A stretch of DNA of 64,000 nt from Gaiellasilicea sp963731615 (GTDB lineage Bacteria; Actinomycetota; Thermoleophilia; Gaiellales; Gaiellaceae): positions 248,001 through 312,000 of the forward strand of contig CAVSWD010000009.1 in NCBI GenBank assembly GCA_963731615.1, read 5' to 3'. Under the pieces are notes generated by a model, which was not told the origin of the DNA, made no database searches, and saw only the letters and a list, made by a program, of their open reading frames with translations. Position 1 is the first letter of the stretch, and each line of letters begins with the position of its first letter. Below are positions 1 to 8,981 of this stretch, piece by piece. The translations under genes were made by a program, and so were the position numbers.

Positions 1-25
1 TGGAACTGCGGGTACTCTGGTCGCC

Positions 26-3000
26 GTGCGCCGCCTCGTCGGACTGATCGCTTTGGGCGCGGCGCTCACTGCCGCGGCGTCCGCCGCTGCCGCCTTCGAG
101 CCGATCGAGCGCAAACGAGGCGAGGTCGAGTTCCCGCGCGCATGGGCCGGGAAGATCACCGTGCCGGACGCGCACCGGCGAGGGCGGATCACCGTCATCC
201 TCACGCTCGGCGACCCGCCGCTCGCCGCCTACTCGCGCACGCTGACCGGCCGCAGCTCGACGCAACGGTTGAGCACCTCGAGCGCAGCCGCCCGCGCCTA
301 CGTCGCGAAGCTGTCGCGCGCCCAGCACGCCGCCGCCGTCACCCTCAAGCGCGCGATCCCGTCGGCCACGGTGCAGCGCAACTACACCGTGCTCCTGAAC
401 GGAATGGCGGTGGAGCTGCCGGTGACCCAGCTCGCCGAGGCCGCGAAGCTCTCCTTCACGAACAAGCTCTACCCGAGCTATCGCTACAACCTGGCGCTCA
501 ACCGCAGCCCCGGATTGATGGGCGCGGGCACGCTGATCAACGCGGGCGGCGGCTCCGGCGAAGGGATCAAGATCGCGGTCGTCGACGACGGAATCGATCC
601 GAACAACCGCTTCTTCAACCCGGAGAGCTTCAGCTACCCCGCCGGCTTCCCGAAGGGCGGGACGAAGTGGACCTCGGAGAAGGTGATCGTGGCGCGCTCG
701 TTCGTCGGGGCTGGCGCCGACGACAGGAGCGGGCTCGCCCTCGACCCCGAGGTCTCCTATCACGGCACTCATGTCGCGGGCATCGCAGCCGGCAACGCCG
801 GGACGGACGCACCTGCCGGCCCCGACCACCCGGCGACGAGCGGGCTCTCGGGCGTTGCGCCGCGCGCGCAGATCGGCAACTACCGGGTGTTCAACGTTCC
901 GACCCCGGTCGGCCACGTCAGCAACACGCCCGAGATCGTCGCCGCCTTCGAGTCGGCCGTCCGCGACGGGATGGACGTGATCAACTTCTCCGGCGGCGGC
1001 CCGCAGACCGATCCCGCCAGCGATGCACTCGTCGAGGCGGTTCGCAACGTCGCCGCCGCGGGCGTCGTGCCGGTGATCTCGGCCGGCAACGACCGCGACG
1101 ACTACGGGCTCGGCACGGCCGGCTCCCCGGGAACTGCGCCCGACGCGATCTCGGTCGCGGCGCTCTCGAACGACCACGTCTTCGCTCCCGCCCTGGCGGT
1201 CACGGCGCCGGACGCGCCGGCGGCACTGAAGCGGATCCCGTTCCTGCGCAGCGCCGACCCCGCCACCCCGGCCGCGTGGGGCTCGACCGATCAGCGGCTC
1301 GTCGACGTCGAGACGATCGTCGGGGTCAACGGACAGCCCGTTGCCGGGGAATCTGTGCGGGCCGCCCAGCAACCGCGACGGCGGCCCCTCGCAGCTGCCC
1401 GCAGGGTCGCTCAACGGCGCGATCGCGCTGGCCTCGCGCGGCTCCTGCACGTTCGCCCTCAAGGCCGAGCGCGTCAAAGCCGCAGGCGCGATCGGCCTCG
1501 TCGTCGCCGACAACCGGCCGGGCGAGGCGAACGGGATCCCGATCGAGCTCGCCGTTCCGGCCGGCATGATCTCCGACCTCGACGGAGCCTCGCTCCGCGC
1601 GTACCTCGCAGGAAGCGCCGGGCGCACGTCGGTCCGGATCGGCCGCAACCCGGAGGAGCTCGCCACGGGACGCGGGGGCGTCGTCACGAGCTTCTCGTCC
1701 GCCGGCCTCACCGCCTACGGCCACCTGCTGAAGCCGGACGTGGGCGCGCCGGGTGGCCAGATCCTTTCCTCCACGCTCCAGTTCGCGGGCGGCCCGTTCG
1801 CCGTCTTCGACGGGACGAGCATGGCCGCTCCGCACGTCGCCGGTGGCGTGGCGCTGCTCCGCCAGCGGCATCCGAGCTGGACGCCGGGGCAGGTGAAGTC
1901 GGCCGTCGTCTCGACCGCCGGGACCGCCTGGGGCAACACCGCGCGGACAGTCGAAGCGCCGGTTCTCACCTCCGGGGCCGGGCTCACCGACCTCGTCGCC
2001 GCCAACGACCCGAAGCTTTTCACCGATCCGGTCTCGCTCTCCTACTCCGACCTGAACGTCAACCGCGGCCAGGCGTCGAAGTCGCTGCTCGTCGGGATCA
2101 GCGACGCCGGCGACGGTGCCGGCACCTGGACGATCGAGATCAAGGCGCAGGCACAGCCGAGCGGGGTCGAGATCATCGTCCCCGGCTCGATCACGCTCGC
2201 TCCGGGCGGCGACGTCCAGATTCCCGTGACTGCACGCGCCAGCGGCGCTGCGGCCGCCGGCGAGGCCTACGGCATGCTGCTGCTCCGCCGCGGCGCGACG
2301 ACCAGGAAGATCCCGTACGCATTGCTCGTGACGCGACCCGGGCTGGCCGCCGCGCCCGTGCTGCCGCTCGAGCAGTTCCAGATCGGCACGACGAAGACCG
2401 GCGTCTCGCGCGCCTCCGCGTACCGCTACCCCGCTGCCGCCTTCGGGCCGTCGCCGAGCTACTTCGGGCCGCCCGTGAACGAGGACGGCGGCGAGAAGCT
2501 GTACCGGATCCAGCTGCACGATCCCTCGGTCAACGTCGGGGCGGCCGTGATCGACTCCTCACCCGGCTCGCTCGTGCATCCGTGGATGCTGGGGTCGCCG
2601 GACGAGAACGACGTCCAGGGCTACGCGGGAACGCCCGTGAACGTGAACAACCTGACGATCGACTATCCGCTCGACATCGGCGCGGCGGCGGCGGTCTTCC
2701 CGCGCACGAAGTCCTACTACGTCTCCGTCGACTCGGGCCGCGACCAGTTCACCGGCCGCTCGCTCGCCGGCAGCTACCTGCTTCGCTCCTGGGTGAACGA
2801 CCTGCAGCCGCCGCTGCTCGGGCTGATCACGAATCGCGTCTCGTCAGGCCGCTCCACGCTCGCCCTTCGCGTCGTCGACCTCGGCGCGGGCGTCGATCCG
2901 TTCTCGATCGTGATCGGCTACGGCCGGGTGCTCGTCGCGGCTGCCGCGTACGACCATGTGACCGGGATCGCGCTCTTCCCGATCCCGGGCAATGTGTCCG

Positions 3001-3410
3001 GCCTGCAGTCCGGCAAGCGGCGCCTCGACGCCTCGGCTGCCGACTTCCAGGAGGCGAAGAACGTGGACACCGTCGGGGAGGATCTCCTCCCCAATACCGC
3101 GTACGCGTCCGGGACGATCACCGTCGTCAACCGCCCGACGGTCAGCTGGCTCGTCCCCGAGAGCTCCGAGTGCGTCGGCCCGCGGACGAGGATGGCCGTG
3201 CTCGCGGATTCGAATCTGGCGGTGCGCTCGGTCAAGTTCCTGCAAGGCGAGAAGCCGGTCGCGACGATCCGGCGCGGGAGCGCCGGGCTCTACACCGCGA
3301 CGTGGGTTCGCGGCGGCCTGGCGAAGGGCAAGTACGCTTTGCGCGCGATCGTCACCGACGCGAAGGGCCGCAAGGCCGAAGCACAGCGCGTGGTCCGCGT
3401 CTGTAGGTAG
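26..3410 (+). CDS. Secreted subtilisin-like serine protease (S8) with inserted PA domain; one frameshift
   Basis: An extracellular peptidase. The GTG start is followed by a signal peptide (basic MRR, then an Ala/Leu-rich core to about residue 22). An inhibitor I9-like propeptide region follows. The S8 triad is visible: Asp187 in VVDDGID, His246 in HGTHVAG and, after frame correction, Ser598 in GTSMAAPHVAG. Between His and Ser lies a protease-associated (PA) domain (RGSCTFALKAERVKAAGA), as in large plant and actinobacterial subtilases. The C-terminal part looks like beta-sandwich domains. The frame changes near base 1337: removing one C from the CCC run joins VNGQP to LPGNLCG without a gap. 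About 1127 aa after correction. Substrate unknown. The frameshift is probably a sequence error. Confidence 0.9.
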
Positions 3411-3415
3411 CGCAG

Positions 3416-4168
3416 GTGCGGGTCGCGGTGGTCACCGGCGCCTCGAGCGGGATCGGCGAGGCGACGGCGCGCGAGCTCACCCGCCGCGGCTGGCGCTGCG
3501 TCCTCGTCGCCCGCCGCCAGGAGCGGCTCGAGCCGCTCGCTGCCGAGCTGGGCGGCGAGTTCGAGCTCTGCGACGTCGGCGAGCGCATGCAGGTCGACCG
3601 GGCGGCCGCAGCGATTCTCGCCCGTCATCCTCGGATCGACCTGCTCGTCAACAACGCGGGCATCCCCGGCCGCGGCGACTTCTTCGCCCTCGACCCGGAG
3701 CGGATCGAAGCCGTGCTCAGGACGAACTACCTCGGTGGCGTCTGGTGCGCGCGCGCGTTCGAGCCGGGCCTGCCGGCGGGAGCGCACGTCGTCAACGTCG
3801 TCTCGGTCGCCGGTACCGTCGCGTTCGCACCGGCCGGGCCGTACGCAGCCTCGAAGCACGCGCAACTCGCCTTCTCGCGCTCACTGACCGGGCTGCTCGC
3901 CCCGCGCGGCGTCAAGGTGCACACGGTCCTGCCCGGGTTCGTCGAGACGGAAGGATTCCCGCAGCGCTCGGTGCTGCGCAGCCGCTTCTTCCGCCGCACC
4001 GTGATCGCCCCGGAGCTCGTCGCCGAGCGAATCGTGGACGCCGTCGAGTCGGGCAAGCGGGAGCTCTTCGTGCCCCGCTGGTACCGGGCGTTCGCTCTCG
4101 TCCAGGTGCTCCTCCCCGGTCTGAGCGCGCGCCTCGTCGCCCGGTCCGGCTATCGGAAGAAGAACTAA
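3416..4168 (+). CDS. SDR family NAD(P)-dependent oxidoreductase
   Basis: A cytoplasmic short-chain dehydrogenase/reductase of 250 aa, the usual classical SDR length. Visible motifs are the cofactor-binding TGASSGIG at residues 8-15, NNAG near residue 79, a catalytic Ser region (NVVSVAG) and YAASK with the catalytic Tyr and Lys. The Arg-rich stretch after beta-strand 2 (VARRQERLE) suggests NADP(H). The GTG start lies 5 bases after the protease stop, so the two may be co-transcribed. The substrate cannot be told from sequence. Its TAA stop directly abuts the alr stop on the other strand. Confidence 0.9.
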   Translation: MRVAVVTGASSGIGEATARELTRRGWRCVLVARRQERLEPLAAELGGEFELCDVGERMQVDRAAAAILARHPRIDLLVNNAGIPGRGDFFALDPERIEAVLRTNYLGGVWCARAFEPGLPAGAHVVNVVSVAGTVAFAPAGPYAASKHAQLAFSRSLTGLLAPRGVKVHTVLPGFVETEGFPQRSVLRSRFFRRTVIAPELVAERIVDAVESGKRELFVPRWYRAFALVQVLLPGLSARLVARSGYRKKN

Positions 4169-5188
4169 CTAGGAATCCACGACCGACCGGCGCGTCCGGT
4201 CGGGAGAGCTGCGGATACCGGTGACGAGCTCGTAGCCGATCGTGCCGGCCACTCGCGCGTGCGCTTCGGCGAGCACTCCGTGGCCGAGCAGGGTCACCGG
4301 CGTGCCGACGGGCAGCTCGCGGTCGAGCTCGACCGCGAACGCGTCCATCGAGATCGTCCCGACGACCCGCCTGAGCTCGCCGGCGACACGGACGTCCGTG
4401 CCGGTCAGGTCGCGGCGGAAGCCATCCGCATAGCCCACCGGCACGATCCCGATCCACGTCGGCGTCTCGGCGACGAAGCGGCGGCCGTACCCGGTCGACT
4501 CGCCCGGCTGGAGCTGACGTACCTGCGCGAGCTCCGAGTCCCAGCGCAGCGCAGGCTCGAGGCCGTCCTCGGTGGGATCGCTGCCGAACGGCGAGATCCC
4601 GTAGAGGGCGATCCCGCAGCGAGCGGCATCGAAGCGGGCCGAGGGATAGCGGAGCGCACCGGCGCTGTTCGCGAGGTGGCGAGTCAACTGCGGGTAGGAC
4701 TCGGTCGCAGCCCGGAAGCGCTCCACCTGCTGCTCTGTGAAGGCGGCGTCGCAGTCGGCGGAGGCGAAGTGGCTCATCAGGCCGACCACGTCGCGGCCCG
4801 GAGCCGGGAGCTCGGCGAGACCCCACCGGCCCATGCCCGTGTCGAGCTTGAGGTGCGCGCGCACCCTCTCGGGCACCTCGCCGTCCGCGATCGCGAGCTC
4901 CAGGCCTGCGTCCCGCGCCTCGGCGATCTCGCGGCTCGAGGCGGGACCGAGGACGAGGATGCGCACCGGACCGAACGCCTGCCGCAGCACGAGCGCCTCC
5001 GGCACGGTCGCCGCGCAGAGCGCGGTCGCGCCTGCCCCGAGTGCGGCTCCGGCGACGTCGACGGCCCCGTGCCCGTACCCGTCCGCCTTAACGACCGCCC
5101 AGAGCTCCGCGCCCTCGAGCGCACGCAGCAGCGTCCGGACGTTGCGCCGAATCGCGCCGAGGTCGACGGTCAGCTCGGAACGCGCCAT
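4169..5188 (-). CDS. alr: Alanine racemase
   Basis: PLP-dependent interconversion of L- and D-alanine for peptidoglycan synthesis, in the cytoplasm. The protein has 339 aa, slightly shorter than typical Alr (about 360-370). The PLP lysine is Lys34 in VVKADGYGHG. The TIM-barrel LKLDTGMGRWG segment and the C-terminal beta domain with GYADGF and ISMDAF are present. The ATG overlaps the stop of the upstream epimerase gene by one base (TGATG), so translation is probably coupled. It is the last gene of the HAD-acpS-nnr-epimerase-alr set; acpS-nnr-alr clustering is widespread in Gram-positive bacteria. Confidence 0.95.
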   Translation of the reverse strand: MARSELTVDLGAIRRNVRTLLRALEGAELWAVVKADGYGHGAVDVAGAALGAGATALCAATVPEALVLRQAFGPVRILVLGPASSREIAEARDAGLELAIADGEVPERVRAHLKLDTGMGRWGLAELPAPGRDVVGLMSHFASADCDAAFTEQQVERFRAATESYPQLTRHLANSAGALRYPSARFDAARCGIALYGISPFGSDPTEDGLEPALRWDSELAQVRQLQPGESTGYGRRFVAETPTWIGIVPVGYADGFRRDLTGTDVRVAGELRRVVGTISMDAFAVELDRELPVGTPVTLLGHGVLAEAHARVAGTIGYELVTGIRSSPDRTRRSVVDS

Positions 5189-6103
5189 CAGAGGGGATCG
5201 TACGGACGGAAGTTACGGCCGAGCTCCGACACGTAGCCGCGGCCGAGGCTCTCGCCGTTTGCCGCGACCCAGGAGCGAAAGCTCGCGGTGCCGAGCGGCG
5301 GCCGGTCGGAGACCAGCAGGCTCGCCTCGAGACCAGCCAGCTCGTCCGGCGTGAGCAGGACGTCGCGGCGGGCTGCGCCGGCGACCCGGGCGAGCGCGAG
5401 CACGGCGCCGCGCGGCCAGTGGACGATCCGGCTGCGCGAGCCGACGGCCGCCCGGACGAGCTGGATGAGCTCCACGTAGGTGAGCATGTCCGGCCCCGCC
5501 GCGTCGAAGCACGAGGTCGTCGCCCCGCACGCCGGCGTCGACGCAGATCGCGGCGACGTCCTCGACCGACACGGGCTGCACGCGGTAGCGCCCGTCACCG
5601 GCGACCGGAAACACGGGCGAGCGCCTGAGACCCCAGGCGATGTTGTTGACGAGGATGTCGCGCGGGCCGAAGACGAGCGTTGGCCGCACGATCGCGTGCG
5701 AGCCCCACGCGGCCACGTCAGCCTCCGTCTCGGCCTTGCCGCTGAAGTAGGGCAGCCGCAAGCCGGCCGACGGGTTGGTGACGCTGACGTGGACGACGCG
5801 GCGGACTCCGGCTGCCTTCGCGGACTCGAGGAGGACGCGCGTGTTCCCGACGGCCCGCTCGAACGTCGTCTCGCCATGGGCGAAGCGGACCCAGTAGGTG
5901 TTGTAGAGCGTGTCGGCCCCGTCGAGCGCACGAACGAGCGCGGCACGATCGCGGAACTGGAGCTGCGCGCGCTCGATCCGCTGGGCGAGGGGATCGGCGG
6001 GCGCGTCGCGGCGCGTGAGCGTTCGAACGCGGCGTCCACGGTTCAGCAGCTCCTCGGCGATCGCGCGCCCGGTGTACGAGAACGCGCCGGTGACGACGTC
6101 CAT
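5188..6103 (-). CDS. NAD(P)-binding epimerase/NmrA-like protein; one frameshift
   Basis: An atypical SDR. The N-terminus reads MDVVTGAFSYTGRAIAEEL, with the TGAxxYTG variant of the dinucleotide-binding glycine motif. HVSVTNPS and ARPTLVFGP-type segments (VRPTLVFGPRD) follow, as in NDUFA9/NmrA-like proteins. The frame changes near base 5508: removing one base from GTGCTTC gives a continuous DDLVFDAAGPD and keeps the C-terminal half in frame to the stop. About 304 aa after correction. The ATG directly follows the nnr stop. Proposed roles of such proteins include binding quinone or nucleotide-sugar substrates; nothing here decides between them. Confidence 0.8.
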
Positions 6104-7438
6104 CTACGCGAGCACGGATGGAAGCGCCGCAACGACGTCGCTCGCGATCAGCCCGCGCTGCGGCAGGCTGCGCGCTGCGAGGCCGTGCGCGGTGACGGCG
6201 GCCGCCGCGGCGATCCGCGGCTCCAGCCCCTTCGCGAGGAAGGCGGCGACGATCCCGGTGAGGACGTCACCGGTGCCGGCCGTTGCCAGCCCCGGCGGGC
6301 CGCCGTCGCAGACCCAGGCACCCTGGCCCGGCGCGGCGACGATCGTGTCGGCGCCCTTCAGCAGGCAGACGCAGCCGTACGCATCGGCTCCGCGCTGCGC
6401 CGCCTCGAGCCGGTGGGCGTCCACCCAAGACGACTTCTCGTCGAGCAGCCGTGCCAACTCACCTGCGTGTGGTGTCAACACCGCCCGCGGCCCCCAGTCT
6501 CCGGGCACGAGCTCGTGGAGAGCGTCGGCGTCGACGACCAACGCCTGCTCGCCGGCCCCGAGCAGCTCCCGGCGCAGCTCCTTGGCCGCGGCGTCCCGGC
6601 CGAGGCCCGGTCCGATCGCGATCGCCCGTGCCTTCCCGGCTGCCTCCACCGCCTCCTCCCAGCGGAGCTTGACCGGCTCCAGCAGCTGGGCCTCGACCAC
6701 AGGCAGCGACGCCGCCGGCACCGCGACCGCGACGTACCCCGCGTCGGCACGGAAGGCGGCCGCGGCGGCCAGGCACGCCGCGCCGGTCATCCCCGGTGCG
6801 CCGCCCACGACCAGGACCGCGCCGGCCGTGTACTTGGTGTCCTCCTGCCCCCTGGGCGGCACGAACTCGAGCACCTCGCGCGTCACGCGCCGATGGCTCG
6901 TCTCCACGTCGTCGAGCCCGATGTCGGCGACGGATACCTCACCCGCGTGGAAGCGCCCCGGAGCGACGGCGAGGCCCACCTTGCGGCCGTGGAAGGTCAC
7001 CGTCGCAGTCGCGCGCACCGCAGCGCCCGTGACCTCGCCGGTCGACGCGTTCACTCCCGAGGGCACATCGACCGCCAGCACGGGCACGCCCGCGGAGCTG
7101 ATCCGCTCGATCATTGCCGCCGCCTCCTCGCGCGGCTCACCGTGGAAGCCGGTGCCGAAGAGCGCGTCGACGATCACGTCAGCCTGCTCTATGGCGTCGG
7201 CCTCGACCGCGTCGATCCCCTGCTCGCGCAGGATGCGGGCGGCGATCCGGCCGTCGCCGCCGTTCGAGCCCCCGCCGCAGACGACGGCGATCCGGCGCGC
7301 GTCCGGGAACCGCTCCACGACCTCGCGCGCGACCGCCGCCCCTGCGCGCTCCATCAGCTCCGCGACGTCGTGTCCCGCCTCGGCCGCCCGCGCCTCGTCG
7401 GCCGTGTAGAGCGGCTCGAGCCAGTCGAGCTCAGGCAT
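6104..7438 (-). CDS. nnr: Bifunctional NAD(P)H-hydrate epimerase / ADP-dependent (S)-NAD(P)H-hydrate dehydratase
   Basis: A repair enzyme that restores hydrated NADH and NADPH. It has 444 aa and two domains in the usual order. The YjeF_N epimerase domain (residues about 1-200) shows VVCGGGSNGGDG and DALFGTGF. The YjeF_C/ribokinase-like dehydratase domain (about 215-440) shows VVGGAPGMTGA, GPGLGR, LTPHAGEL and the catalytic region ATAGTGDVLTG. The start overlaps the end of acpS by 8 bases. The alr-nnr-acpS neighbourhood is conserved in many bacteria. Confidence 0.95.
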   Translation of the reverse strand: MPELDWLEPLYTADEARAAEAGHDVAELMERAGAAVAREVVERFPDARRIAVVCGGGSNGGDGRIAARILREQGIDAVEADAIEQADVIVDALFGTGFHGEPREEAAAMIERISSAGVPVLAVDVPSGVNASTGEVTGAAVRATATVTFHGRKVGLAVAPGRFHAGEVSVADIGLDDVETSHRRVTREVLEFVPPRGQEDTKYTAGAVLVVGGAPGMTGAACLAAAAAFRADAGYVAVAVPAASLPVVEAQLLEPVKLRWEEAVEAAGKARAIAIGPGLGRDAAAKELRRELLGAGEQALVVDADALHELVPGDWGPRAVLTPHAGELARLLDEKSSWVDAHRLEAAQRGADAYGCVCLLKGADTIVAAPGQGAWVCDGGPPGLATAGTGDVLTGIVAAFLAKGLEPRIAAAAAVTAHGLAARSLPQRGLIASDVVAALPSVLA

Positions 7439-7799
7439 CCGAGACGACGGCCACCGCGGAAGCCAGCTCGCGCGAATGCGTCATCGAGAGGTCGATCCCT
7501 CCGGCGGCGACCCGCTCGGCCCAGGCAGCGACCCGGCCCGAGAGCCGCACCGAGGGCTTCGGCCGGCCGGCGATCTCGATGTCCTTCCACGCGAATGCCC
7601 GCGCAACCCCGAAGCCGAGCGCCTTGCCGACCGCCTCCTTGCCCGCGAATCTGCCGGCGTAGCTCTCGGCAGGGTTCTTGCGCGAGTCGCAGTACGCCTG
7701 CTCGGCAGGCGTGAAGCAGCGATCCCTGAAGCCCGAGTAGCGCTCGAGCGAACGGCGCACGCGCGCGATCTCGATCAGATCGACACCGACTCGCGTCAC
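7431..7799 (-). CDS. acpS: Holo-[acyl-carrier-protein] synthase
   Basis: Transfers 4'-phosphopantetheine from CoA to apo-ACP for fatty-acid synthesis. The protein has 122 aa, the normal AcpS size. The Mg/CoA-binding motif GVDLIEIARV lies at residues 5-14 and the second signature FAGKEAVGKALG at about 51-62. The GTG at 7799 was chosen because it places the first motif correctly and overlaps the HAD-hydrolase stop as GTGA; the reading frame is open for another 300 bases upstream, but that part reads as the shadow of the HAD gene. The 3' end overlaps nnr by 8 bases. Confidence 0.93.
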   Translation of the reverse strand: MTRVGVDLIEIARVRRSLERYSGFRDRCFTPAEQAYCDSRKNPAESYAGRFAGKEAVGKALGFGVARAFAWKDIEIAGRPKPSVRLSGRVAAWAERVAAGGIDLSMTHSRELASAVAVVSDA

Positions 7800-8572
7800 A
7801 GCGAGTGGTCGATCCAGTCCGGCACGTTCGCGATCGAGCTCAACACGGCATCCGGGATCACGCTCGAGCGTTCGAGATCGTCGGGCCGGAACTTGCCCGT
7901 CCGGAGCAGGAGAGTCTTCATCCCGAAGAGCTGGGCGCCGCGGACGTCCTGCTCGAGGTCGTCCGTCACGAGCCACGTCAGCTCGGGTTCGGCGTCGAGT
8001 GCCCCGAGCGCCGCGGAGAAGCACGCTGCGCTCGGCTTGCCGATCACTGTCGCCTCGACACCCGTTGCGAACTCGAGCGCCGCCACGAATGCGCCGCCGT
8101 CGAGCAGCGGGCCGCGCGCGGTCTGCCACCACGGGTTCTTGTGCAGGCAGTAGAGCGCTGCGCCCGCCCGGATCTCCGAGAAGGCGCGGGCGAGATTCAT
8201 GTAGCTGAAGACCTGGTTGGACTCGGTCGTCTCGTCGCAGCCGCCGACGAGCACGCAGTCCGCGCCTTCGCCGACGAGCTCGATCCCGGCGAGATCGGGG
8301 ACGACCGCCGGCATCACGAGCGCGTACACACGCCGCCCGCCGAGTTGCTCGGCGGCCGCGATCGGGGTGGTCTGGAGATCGTCGTCGGCCAGCTCGAAGC
8401 CAAGCTCGCGCAGCTCCTCCGCCAGGTGCGTGCGCTCCCGCGACGAGTTGTTCGTGACGAAGCGAAGCCTGTGCCCGTCCGCACGCAAACGGGCGACCGC
8501 CTCCACCGCACCAGGGATCGGCTCGCCGGAGACGCGGAGGACGCCTTCGACGTCCAGCAGAATGGCAGCCAT
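7796..8572 (-). CDS. HAD superfamily IIA hydrolase (NagD/HDHD2-like)
   Basis: A cytoplasmic phosphatase of 258 aa. HAD motif I reads LLDVEGVL (residues 4-11): the nucleophile Asp is present, but the usual second Asp is Glu. Motif II is FVTNNSSRE. The IIA cap region with VIGKPSAACF and motif IV TWLVTDDLEQDVRGA follow. The ATG at 8572 was chosen because MAAILLD begins the fold; a longer frame to 8677 lies over arfB and is not supported. The start codon shares CATG with the arfB start on the opposite strand. It is the first gene of the operon leading to acpS and alr. Substrate unknown. Confidence 0.88.
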   Translation of the reverse strand: MAAILLDVEGVLRVSGEPIPGAVEAVARLRADGHRLRFVTNNSSRERTHLAEELRELGFELADDDLQTTPIAAAEQLGGRRVYALVMPAVVPDLAGIELVGEGADCVLVGGCDETTESNQVFSYMNLARAFSEIRAGAALYCLHKNPWWQTARGPLLDGGAFVAALEFATGVEATVIGKPSAACFSAALGALDAEPELTWLVTDDLEQDVRGAQLFGMKTLLLRTGKFRPDDLERSSVIPDAVLSSIANVPDWIDHSL

Positions 8573-8981
8573 GGAGCCGGACTCTATCCGCGTCACCCGT
8601 TCCGTCCTACTGCCGCTGGCCGAGATCGACCTCCGCTTTTCGCGCTCCAGCGGGCCGGGTGGCCAGCACGCGAACACGGCCGAGACGCGCGTCGAGGCGC
8701 TGCTGGACGTCGAGGCCTCGTCGGCCCTGACGGAAGCTCAGAAGCGGCGCGTGCTCGCGAAGGCCGGGCCGACGCTCCGCGCGGTCGCGCAGGACGAGCG
8801 CAGCCAGTGGCGGAACCGCGAGCTCGCCGTCGAGCGGCTCGTCGAGCAGCTTCGTAACGCCCTCAAGGTCGAGCGGCGGCGCGTGGCGACGAAGCCGACG
8901 AAGGCGTCCCGGGAGCGCCGGCTCGAATCGAAGAAGCGCCGCGCGGCGACGAAGAAGCTCCGCCGCCCGCCCGTCGACTAG
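8571..8981 (+). CDS. arfB: Alternative ribosome-rescue peptidyl-tRNA hydrolase ArfB (YaeJ-like)
   Basis: Releases peptides from ribosomes stalled without a stop codon. The protein has 136 aa. The catalytic GGQ lies in SSGPGGQHANTAETRVE (GGQ at about residues 29-31). The C-terminal tail is strongly basic (many Lys/Arg from about residue 100), which in this family enters the empty mRNA channel. A codon-recognition domain is absent, so it is not RF1/RF2. The ATG at 8571 shares three bases with the ATG of the divergent HAD gene. Its TAG stop lies in CTAG, which also provides the stop of the convergent beta-propeller gene. Confidence 0.92.
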   Translation: MEPDSIRVTRSVLLPLAEIDLRFSRSSGPGGQHANTAETRVEALLDVEASSALTEAQKRRVLAKAGPTLRAVAQDERSQWRNRELAVERLVEQLRNALKVERRRVATKPTKASRERRLESKKRRAATKKLRRPPVD

